Source of the DNA: Streptomyces sp. CB02261
GTDB taxonomy: Bacteria; Actinomycetota; Actinomycetes; Streptomycetales; Streptomycetaceae
Direction of reading: 5' to 3'
DNA: 64,000 bases
Assembly: GCF_001905665.1 (NCBI RefSeq)
Contig: NZ_LIVX01000004.1
Coordinates: 709,019-773,018 of the forward strand
Position 1 is the stretch's first letter. Each line of letters starts with the position of its first letter. A program made the position numbers and the translations under genes. A model generated the notes under the pieces. It searched no databases. It was not told the DNA's origin and worked only from the letters and a program-made list of their open reading frames with translations. Of this stretch, positions 54,636-61,031 are shown piece after piece.

Positions 54636-55165
54636 GCACTCCCTCCAAGGGCGGCGACGACGCCGCACCGACCCCCGAGGAGCTGCGCGAGCGCGTCGAG
54701 CACACCCGCGACGAGCTCGGCATGACGGTTGAGGCGTTGGCGGCCAAGGCCGACGTCACGACGCAGGCCAAGGAGAAGGCCGCCGAGCTCAGGGGACAGG
54801 CCACCGAGAAGGCCGCCGAGTTCAAGGAGCACGCCACCATGAAGGCTGCCGAGTTCAAGGGGCAGGCCACCGAGAAGGCCGCCGTCGTCACCGACCAGCT
54901 GCGGGAGAAGGCGGCGCACGCCGCTGTGCTGGTCAAGGAGAAGACCCCCGATCCGGTCCGGGACAAGGCGGCCCACGCCGCGGCGCAGGTGCGCGACACC
55001 GCGGTCCGCGCCGGGCACCTCGCCGGCGAGAAGACCCCGGACCCGGTCCGTGAAAAGGCCGAGTCGGCCGTGACCATGGCCAAGAGCAACCGCAACCGCC
55101 TGATCGCGGCGGCCACGGCGGTCTTCGTCCTGCTGTTCCTGCGCCGCAGCCGGCGGCGCCGGTGA
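54632..55165 (+). CDS. DUF3618 protein with Ala/Lys-rich repeats
   Basis: A 177-residue protein. The DUF3618 motif is PEELRERVEHTRDELGMTVE (residues 15-34). Next come repeats of an 11-12-residue unit, KAAEfKgQATE, in residues 48-90, then two copies of EKTPDPVRdKA around 108-148, all predicted as long amphipathic helices like apolipoprotein or LEA-type segments. A C-terminal membrane helix (LIAAATAVFVLLFL) ends in RRSRRRR, anchoring the protein. The middle gene of the three-gene overlap unit. Confidence 0.85.
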   Translation: MSTPSKGGDDAAPTPEELRERVEHTRDELGMTVEALAAKADVTTQAKEKAAELRGQATEKAAEFKEHATMKAAEFKGQATEKAAVVTDQLREKAAHAAVLVKEKTPDPVRDKAAHAAAQVRDTAVRAGHLAGEKTPDPVREKAESAVTMAKSNRNRLIAAATAVFVLLFLRRSRRRR

Positions 55166-55428
55166 AGATCTCGAAGATCGCCTACAAGCCGGTCGGCCTT
55201 GCGCTCGGCGCCACGAGCGGCATGATCGCCGGTGCGGCGTTCAAGCAGGCGTGGAAGATGGCCGGCCACGACGACGACGCCCCGGACGCCACCGACGAGG
55301 ACCGCTCCTGGCAGGAGATCCTTCTCGCCGCCGCCCTCCAGGGCGCCATCTTCGCGGTCGTCAAGGCGGCCGTCGACCGGGCGGGGGCCACGACCGTGCG
55401 GCGCCTGACCGGCACCTGGCCCGGCTGA
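55162..55428 (+). CDS. DUF4235 membrane protein
   Basis: An 88-residue small membrane protein: KISKIAYKPVGLALGATSGM with a first hydrophobic segment, FKQAWKMAGHDDD, then WQEILLAAALQGAIFAVVKA as the second, and a short basic end. This matches DUF4235. GTG 55162 overlaps the DUF3618 stop (GTGA). Function unknown; it probably works with the two upstream membrane proteins. Confidence 0.85.
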   Translation: MKISKIAYKPVGLALGATSGMIAGAAFKQAWKMAGHDDDAPDATDEDRSWQEILLAAALQGAIFAVVKAAVDRAGATTVRRLTGTWPG

Positions 55429-55556
55429 GCCTCCCGCCGGCGCACGTCCCCGTCCGTCGGCAGCGACGGCGCGTCCCCGCTGCCGACGGACGGGTGAACC
55501 CCGATGCGCGACACCCCGGGGTGGGTATCCCCCGGTTCTCGGGGCACACGACGCTC

Positions 55557-56144
55557 ATGCACGGACAACACGCGCGTCCCACGAGCACACTGTTCGGCCC
55601 GGTTTCCACCGCTCAGAAGCCCCCGCGAAGCGGCGCCAGGCACTCGCGCCGAGGGCGTCTCACCGGCCGCCTGCGCCGCCGGCTCCTCGCGTACCGGGCG
55701 ATCGAGTTCCTGTCCACGCACCTCCCGGACCACTCAGGACCGGGTGAGGAGTGCCTGCTCCTCGTCCATGGCCGCCAGGTCGTCGGCCAGGTCCACTACC
55801 GGCTCTGCACCGCCTGTGCCCAGGGCGTCATCACCGCGATCACCCTCGACGAACGCTTCCACAGCACGGGCCTTGGCACCCGGGCGCTCTCGCACCTGAG
55901 GTCCCGTCACCCGGGTGTCGCGTGGCGCAGCACGCTGAGCAGGCGCATGACGCGTGACCTCCTGCGCCGGATGCGCATTCCCACGGTCACGGCCGACGCA
56001 CCTTGCGCGCATGTGCCCCGGCCCCTCACCCGGGGGGCGGACGCGGGTCAGGCGGTCGTCCAGCGCCGGGCCGTCTCCTCGTCGCGGGTGAGCCAGGTGT
56101 CGTCGCCGAGCGGCACGGCGGCGACGCCCGGCGCCGCGGGGTAG
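55557..56144 (+). CDS. GNAT-like acetyltransferase-fold protein
   Basis: Up to 195 residues from ATG 55557. The core (about 60-145) resembles an N-acetyltransferase: CLLLVHGRQVVGQVHYRLC as beta strands, VITAITLDERFHSTGLGTRA with the acetyl-CoA-binding Q/RxxGxG-like loop (FHSTGLGT), and HLRSRHPGVAWRSTLSRRMT. The N-terminal 50 residues are basic and not conserved-looking. The last 32 codons run antisense through a remnant gene on the other strand (56048-56430), so the original stop may have been lost. Substrate unknown; assignment is by fold motifs only. Confidence 0.55.
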   Translation: MHGQHARPTSTLFGPVSTAQKPPRSGARHSRRGRLTGRLRRRLLAYRAIEFLSTHLPDHSGPGEECLLLVHGRQVVGQVHYRLCTACAQGVITAITLDERFHSTGLGTRALSHLRSRHPGVAWRSTLSRRMTRDLLRRMRIPTVTADAPCAHVPRPLTRGADAGQAVVQRRAVSSSRVSQVSSPSGTAATPGAAG

Positions 56145-56430
56145 TCGATCTCCGCGAGGGGCCTGAGCGTGTGGGTGTCGAGGAGGAGGTGGGTGCCCTC
56201 CTCCTCCCACTGTTCCTCGGCCGTCACGACCAGGATCAGCTCGTCGTCGACGAAGCCCGGGGTGTAGCCGACGAAGACCAGGTCGTCGGGGAGAACGTCG
56301 CCGGCCGGCCGCGACCGAACCGGCCGGATACAGCTCGACCAGTCGTGGGTACAAGCCTCCCCCTCGTACCACTCCCGTGCCGTCGTCGGCGGTACGCCCG
56401 CGGAGGTCCGCCCCCCTCGGGGAGCGGACC
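56048..56430 (-). pseudogene. Headless remnant of a hypothetical gene
   Basis: Reading the minus strand from about 56430 to the TGA at 56050-56048 gives a protein-like end: REWYEGEACTHDWSSC, LPDDLVFVGYTPGFVDDELI, LVVTAEEQWEEEGTHLLLDT, LRPLAEIDYPAAPGVAAVPL and DDTWLTRDEETARRWTTA. Third positions are strongly G/C. No start codon is available: the frame is closed upstream by a TGA near 56440, next to the terminator of the M4 gene. It is therefore the C-terminal part (about 120 codons) of a truncated gene. The family is not recognised. Confidence 0.6.
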
Positions 56431-56432
56431 TC
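56403..56432 (-). terminator. Terminator hairpin of the M4 peptidase gene
   Basis: GAGGTCCGC (56403-56411) pairs with GCGGACCTC (56424-56432), and the inner CCC/GGG extends the stem. It lies 8 bp past the stop of the minus-strand metallopeptidase gene. Confidence 0.7.
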
Positions 56433-56440
56433 TTCCTTCA

Positions 56441-58843
56441 TCAGGGGGTGACGTTGATCGTGACGTCGTCGAGCAGGAAGGACGTCTGGTAGCCGTAGTC
56501 CTCCGCGGCCGTGAACTTCAGGAGGACGCTCTGACCGGCGAAGGGGGAGAGGTCGACGGTCTTCTTCACGTAGTCCGTGTTCGGGTCCAGGTTGGAGTAC
56601 GTGGCCAGGGTGGTCCCGTTCGCCTGGATCTTCAGCGTGTCGTACAGGGTGGGCATGATCTCGTCGGTGTTGATGTGCAGCCAGTACGTCAGGGTGGCGG
56701 GGCAGCCGGCCGGGATGGTCACCGTCTGCGAGAGGGTCTCGGTCTGCGTGCGGCCGAGACCGGCCATCCAGGCCTTCCACGTACCGGTGCGCGGCTGCGT
56801 CTTGATGCCGTTGTCGATGACGCCGGCGGTGGCGGTCCATGCGGTGGCACCGGATTCGAAGCCGGGGTTGCCGAGCAGCTGCACCGGGTTGCAGGGGCCG
56901 GGCGTGTAGATCTTCCAGGGGAAGGTGGCGGTGGAGGAGGCGTTGGTGGGGTCCTTCACCGTGACCGTGACGTTGCTGGTGCCCAGCGTGGTCGCGGCGC
57001 CGGAGATCAGGCCGGTGGAGGCGTTGATCGACAGGCCCGCGGGCAGGCCGGCGGCCGAGTAGGTCAGCGGGCCGGAGTTGGTGCTGATGGCCTGGATCTG
57101 CAGGCTCCCGGCGGCGTTGACCGCCGTGTACTGGTTGCCCGGGTCCGTGATCCTCACGCCCAGGGGGAGCCGGGCGCCGACGTTGACGGCGGCCCAGGCG
57201 TTGGCCGTGTGGACGTAGGTGGCGCTGCCGTTGCCGTACAGGTCGGCGGCGGCGCGGAGGGTGGCGGTGCGGGCGCCGGCGTAGTTGGTGGAGCCGGTCA
57301 TGTAGGTGGTCAGCGCGCGGTACCAGATCTTCGCGGCGGCGTCGCGGCCGATCGCGGTGACCGGCAGCCCGTCGTAGGTGGGGCTGTTGTAGGCGACGCC
57401 GTTGACCGTCTTGGCGCCGCTGCCCTCGGAGGCCAGGTAGAACCAGTGGTTGGCCGGTCCGGACGAGTAGTGGACGTCGACCTGGCCGAGGGTGGAGTAC
57501 CAGTAGTCCTTGGACTTGCCGTCCCTGGAGGGCTGGTCCATGTAGCGCAGCGGCTTGCCGTCGCCGTGGATGTCGATCTTCTCGCCGACCAGGTAGTCGC
57601 CGACGTCGTGGGCGTTGTTCGCAGAGAACTCGACCGCGGCCGCGAAGATGTCGGAGGTGGCCTCGTTCAGGCCGCCGGACTCGCCGCTGTAGATCAGGCG
57701 GGCGGTGTTGCCGGTGACGCCGTGGGTCATCTCGTGCGCGGCCACGTCGATCGAGGTGAGCGGCTTGGCGTTGCCGTCACCGTCGCCGTACGTCATGCAG
57801 AAGCAGGACGAGTCCCAGAAGGCGTTGACGTAGGCGTCGCCGTAGTGGACCCGGGAGAAGGCGGCGACGCCGTCGTTGCGGATGCCGTTGCGGGCGTGGA
57901 CGTTCTTGTAGTAGTCCCAGGTCAGCTGGGCGCCGTACTGCGCGTCCACGCCGGCGGTCTGCGGGTGGGCCGGCTGGCCGGTGCCCCAGACGTCGTCGGC
58001 GTCGGTGAACAGCGTGCCCGGCTGGCCGTCGTTGGACGAGTGGCCCATGTCGGTGGTCCTGTGACCACCACGGGTGGCGTCGGTCATGGTGTGGCTGCCC
58101 GCGGACCCCGAGGTCCCGATGGTGACCTGGCCGCTGTACTGGCTGTTGCCGACGCCGGTGTTGACCTCCTCGTACTCGAAGAGATCGGCGCCGGTGGTGG
58201 CGTCGGTGATCACGTGCATCCGGCTGGGGGTGCCGTCGTGCTGCAGCCCGCCGACCACGGTCTCCCAGGCCAGGACCGGCTTGCCGGAGCCGGCCCAGAC
58301 CACCTTGCGGACCGAGTCCGCCTTCGGGGCCTCGGAGCCCTCGGCCCTGGCCTTGCCCAGGGCGACCGACTTCGCCGACTCGGCGCTCTTGGCGGCCGTG
58401 GTGGAGGCGACGGTGATGCGGGCCTTGGTGTTCCTGGTGACGTCCCTGACGGCGCCGTCCGCGGCCGCGTGCACGATCAGGTCGCCGCCGAGGACCGGCA
58501 GTCCGGCGTAGGTGCGGTCGTAGCGGGTGTGCACCGTGCCGTCGGCGTCCTTGAGCACGGACTGGACCACCAGCGCCTCCTGCGCGCCCAGGCCCAGGGT
58601 CTTCGCGGTGGCGGCACGGGTGGCGGTGGCGTCGGCGAGCAGGGCGGCCCGCTCGGCCGGGCTGAGCTTGACCTGCAGGGCGCCGGCCCGGGGAGTGGCG
58701 CCGGCGGAGGCGCCCTGGGCCGGGGTCGGGGCCGGAGAACCGGTGCCCGCGGTGGCGGCGCCGGCGGGGAGCGTCACCGCGACCATGGCGGCACTGGCTA
58801 TCAGTACGCCCGCGGTGACGGCCTTTCGGGGGGAACGTCTCAC
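56441..58843 (-). CDS. Secreted M4 (thermolysin-type) metallopeptidase with C-terminal beta domains
   Basis: An 800-residue preproenzyme. GTG 58843 is set by AAGGAG about 7 bases upstream; a frame open further left has no signal peptide at its start. Order: signal peptide (VTAGVLIASAAMVAVTLPAG), FTP/PepSY-type propeptide (about 50-230), catalytic domain with VAAHEMTHGVTGN (zinc His and catalytic Glu) and GGLNEATSDIF (third ligand Glu), and YSSGPANHWFYLASEG. Then a putative-Ig (He_PIG) domain, LTYSAAGLPAGLSINASTGL, and a C-terminal jelly-roll-like domain (LLGNPGFESGATAW onward) probably binding surfaces. Broad extracellular protein digestion is expected. Confidence 0.93.
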   Translation of the reverse strand: MRRSPRKAVTAGVLIASAAMVAVTLPAGAATAGTGSPAPTPAQGASAGATPRAGALQVKLSPAERAALLADATATRAATAKTLGLGAQEALVVQSVLKDADGTVHTRYDRTYAGLPVLGGDLIVHAAADGAVRDVTRNTKARITVASTTAAKSAESAKSVALGKARAEGSEAPKADSVRKVVWAGSGKPVLAWETVVGGLQHDGTPSRMHVITDATTGADLFEYEEVNTGVGNSQYSGQVTIGTSGSAGSHTMTDATRGGHRTTDMGHSSNDGQPGTLFTDADDVWGTGQPAHPQTAGVDAQYGAQLTWDYYKNVHARNGIRNDGVAAFSRVHYGDAYVNAFWDSSCFCMTYGDGDGNAKPLTSIDVAAHEMTHGVTGNTARLIYSGESGGLNEATSDIFAAAVEFSANNAHDVGDYLVGEKIDIHGDGKPLRYMDQPSRDGKSKDYWYSTLGQVDVHYSSGPANHWFYLASEGSGAKTVNGVAYNSPTYDGLPVTAIGRDAAAKIWYRALTTYMTGSTNYAGARTATLRAAADLYGNGSATYVHTANAWAAVNVGARLPLGVRITDPGNQYTAVNAAGSLQIQAISTNSGPLTYSAAGLPAGLSINASTGLISGAATTLGTSNVTVTVKDPTNASSTATFPWKIYTPGPCNPVQLLGNPGFESGATAWTATAGVIDNGIKTQPRTGTWKAWMAGLGRTQTETLSQTVTIPAGCPATLTYWLHINTDEIMPTLYDTLKIQANGTTLATYSNLDPNTDYVKKTVDLSPFAGQSVLLKFTAAEDYGYQTSFLLDDVTINVTP

Positions 58844-59183
58844 TCTGAGCTCCTTGACGGACGGCCGAGGGTCTCGGCCGATGGGGGGAACCGGGGCGGA
58901 TCGGGATGGAGCCGCCCCGGCGGAACCGACGAAGTGGTACGCGATCAACTGCCGCCAGGAACATGCTCGTTGTGCGCACGCTCCCTGCGTCAGAATGCTC
59001 GGAAGACTGTCATGGTTGCGTGAACATGTCATTCCATCGGTGCGGGCTGGCCGAAATCCATACGTTCAGCGGAGTCGCGTGTCTGATAATCGCAGCCGTG
59101 TGCGGGGGATTACGCCCGTCCGGGAACCGGGGGGCGTGCTCGGTCGCCCCGCGGGGCACCGCGCGGATGCCCCGGGGGGCGGG
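58844..59183. promoter_or_regulatory. Upstream region of the M4 peptidase gene
   Basis: About 340 bp. The stretch 59010-59100 is A+T-richer than average (for example CATTCCATCGG, CCATACGTTC, CTGATAATCG) and is the likely promoter zone of the minus-strand metallopeptidase. No gene is supported here on either strand. Confidence 0.4.
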
Positions 59184-59373
59184 TCACTGTCCGGGGAAGG
59201 TGGCGTCGAGATCGCGGCGGATGCCGTCCAGGACGCGCATGATGCGCAGCGCCTCGGCGAGCGGCATCAGGTCGGCCTCCAGTCGCCCGGCGCCGACGCA
59301 GCGGGCCGCCTCCGCGGCCTCGTTGCACAGCCCGCCGTCGAGCTGCAGGGGGACGAAGGCGTCGATCAGCTCG
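59184..59373 (-). pseudogene. C-terminal remnant of a Gfo/Idh/MocA oxidoreductase
   Basis: The last 62 or so residues before the TGA at 59186-59184 read ELIDAFVPLQLDGGLCNEAA, RCVGAGRLEADLMPLAEALR and IMRVLDGIRRDLDATFPG. This is the typical end of Gfo/Idh/MocA proteins (an acid-rich EVxRCLxxG...PLxxxLxIMxxLDxIR pattern). The rest of the gene is missing: at about 59373 the sequence switches abruptly to a GntR/FCD remnant on the other strand. Such oxidoreductases usually handle sugars or inositols, matching the sugar-binding lipoprotein gene nearby. Confidence 0.65.
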
Positions 59374-59595
59374 CGCGAGGCCGACCTCGACCGGATCGAG
59401 GCGCTGGCCGAGGAGATGCAGGGCCTGCCCGACAGGGGAGACAACTACGCCGTCTACGACCGGTTCGCGGCGCTGGACCAGGAGTTCCACGACACGCTCG
59501 CCGCGGCGTCCGGCCACACCCTGCTCGCCGCCGCCGTGGAGCGCCTCCACACCCAGATGCTCTGCCGGGTGGAGCTGTGGTCATGGGGCGGTTCA
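59374..59595 (+). pseudogene. Remnant of an FCD-domain GntR-type regulator
   Basis: Plus-strand codons give READLDRIEALAEEMQGLPD, DRFAALDQEFHDTLAAASGH and TLLAAAVERLHTQMLCRVEL, the middle of an FCD ligand-binding domain (LDxxFHxxLxxASGNxxL pattern). The N-terminal winged helix is absent, and the right end runs into a GGTGC/GGGGT repeat without a stop. It abuts the oxidoreductase remnant exactly, so a deletion has fused the inner parts of two genes. No function can remain. Confidence 0.65.
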
Positions 59596-59607
59596 CCTCG
59601 AAGCCTC

Positions 59608-59653
59608 GGTGCGGTGCGGTGCGGTGCGGTGGGGTGGGGTGGGGTGGGGAGGG
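59608..59653 (+). repeat. GGTGC/GGTGG microsatellite with G-quadruplex motif
   Basis: Four GGTGC units (59608-59627) pass into four GGTGG units (59628-59647). This makes four GGGG runs with single-T loops (59631-59649) followed by AGGG. It is a textbook quadruplex-forming pattern on the plus strand, 85 bp past the stop of the minus-strand sugar-binding gene and at the edge of the deletion scar. Confidence 0.8.
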
Positions 59654-59737
59654 TGAGGGTGCCCCGGCCCGCCGGGACGGGGCGGGCCGGGGCGGTGGCC
59701 GGTGTCCGCCGCGGAGCGGGTCACCGGCCGGCCGGGG

Positions 59738-60778
59738 TCAGCTGCAGGTCATTCCTGCTGCCTTCCAGGTGCCGGCGTCGACCATGGTCGTCGGCGCGAA
59801 GGCCTCCGCGGGGAACGCCTTGCCGTTCTTGAGCTTGTCGTACATGGTCTGGACGGCCAGGGCGCCGACGTCCTTGCCGTTGATGAAGAGCGCGGCCTTC
59901 ATGCCGGACGGCCTGCCCGACTGCCACTCCTTGCAGGCCAGGTAGGCCCCGAGGCCGATCCCGATGATGTTGTCGGCCTTGACGCCGGCGTTCTGGAGCG
60001 CGGTGACGCCGCCCGCGACGTTCTCGTCGTTGCAGCCCCAGACGACCCAGTGCTTGACGCCGGGGTTGGCGGTGATGGTGGCGGCGATCTTGTCCTGGGC
60101 GCCGGTGGGCGTGTTGTCGGTGGGGACGTCGATGTTCCTCACGCCGGGGACTTCCGCGGCGAACGCCTTCTTCGCACCCGCGACCCGGTCGGCGCAGACG
60201 GTGACGTCCTGCTTCCAGGCGGAGATGACGCGGGTGTCGGCCGCCTTCCAGCCGGCCTTCTTGTACTCCCCGGCGGCCTGCTTGCCGACCTCGTCACCCA
60301 TCTGGGCGCCGCTGAAGCCGACGCGCGGCACGAGGTCGGCCTCGGCGCAGGCGGCCGGGTCGGGGCCGGTGGTGCAGATCTGGTCGTCGGAGGTGAGCAG
60401 CGCGACCTCGGCGTCCCGGGTGGTCTTGACGACCTGCGGGCCCACGGCAGGGTCGGGGACGACGACGATGACGCCGTTGGTCTTCTGAGCGATGGACGAC
60501 TGGATCTCGCTGATCGTCTTGTTGGCGTCGTTGCCCAGGTTCACCACCTTGAGGTCGATCCCCAGCTCGTCGGCCTTCGCCTTCGCGCCGGCGGCCTCGC
60601 CGACGAAGTACTCCTGGTCGCCCTGCTTCTGCAGGTACGTGATCGAGATCTTCCCGTCCACCGTCGAGACGGAGTCGTCCGCGGCGGTCTCCTTGCCGGA
60701 TGAGCAGGCGGTGCTCAGCCCCAGGGTGAGCAGCAGTCCGGTGGCGATCGCGGCGTGTCGGCGGCGAGAACGGACCAT
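59738..60778 (-). CDS. Sugar ABC transporter substrate-binding lipoprotein (AraF-like)
   Basis: A 346-residue lipoprotein: lipobox LSTAC near residue 25. The mature part follows the Peripla_BP_4/ribose-binding fold: ISITYLQKQGDQEYFVGEAA, NGVIVVVPDPAVGPQVVKTT, VWGCNDENVAGGVTALQNAG and DNIIGIGLGAYLACKEWQSG, most like L-arabinose-binding proteins. No permease or ATPase gene follows it; instead the downstream side ends in oxidoreductase and regulator remnants, so the rest of the locus may have been deleted. A perfect 20-bp palindrome at 60895-60914 lies 117 bp upstream and probably is its operator. Confidence 0.88.
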   Translation of the reverse strand: MVRSRRRHAAIATGLLLTLGLSTACSSGKETAADDSVSTVDGKISITYLQKQGDQEYFVGEAAGAKAKADELGIDLKVVNLGNDANKTISEIQSSIAQKTNGVIVVVPDPAVGPQVVKTTRDAEVALLTSDDQICTTGPDPAACAEADLVPRVGFSGAQMGDEVGKQAAGEYKKAGWKAADTRVISAWKQDVTVCADRVAGAKKAFAAEVPGVRNIDVPTDNTPTGAQDKIAATITANPGVKHWVVWGCNDENVAGGVTALQNAGVKADNIIGIGLGAYLACKEWQSGRPSGMKAALFINGKDVGALAVQTMYDKLKNGKAFPAEAFAPTTMVDAGTWKAAGMTCS

Positions 60779-60894
60779 GGGGGGCTCCTTCGTGCGGAAC
60801 AGCGACCGCCGGTGCGTGGCGCGTGCGGGTCGTGTGGGGAGGGGGCTCGGCCGATGTCCGCAGCGGGAGCGAGCGGCAACAATCGACCAGAAAT

Positions 60895-60914
60895 CAACAC
60901 GTTCGAACGTGTTG
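60895..60914. promoter_or_regulatory. Perfect 20-bp palindromic operator
   Basis: CAACACGTTC followed by its exact reverse complement GAACGTGTTG. The even-spaced, CG-centred form resembles operators of LacI-family sugar regulators. It precedes the sugar-binding lipoprotein gene; no LacI-type gene is present in the window. Confidence 0.65.
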
Positions 60915-61031
60915 CGTAGGATGAGATCCCCTGGGCCAGCACATCGTCAAGCCTCCGGCGTGGATGAGACAAGGCTGTGACCCTTACCCGTGATTCGTAT
61001 ACGATGTCCGAAATCCGCCCGGGTCGGGTTC

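Noticed and set aside
56003..59023. 1006-codon plus-strand frame
   Set aside because: Antisense of the M4 metallopeptidase; Val/Gly-rich with no recognisable domain.
60895..60914. tRNA T-loop-like GTTCGAA
   Set aside because: The surrounding 20 bp are a perfect palindrome and no cloverleaf can be formed; it is an operator.
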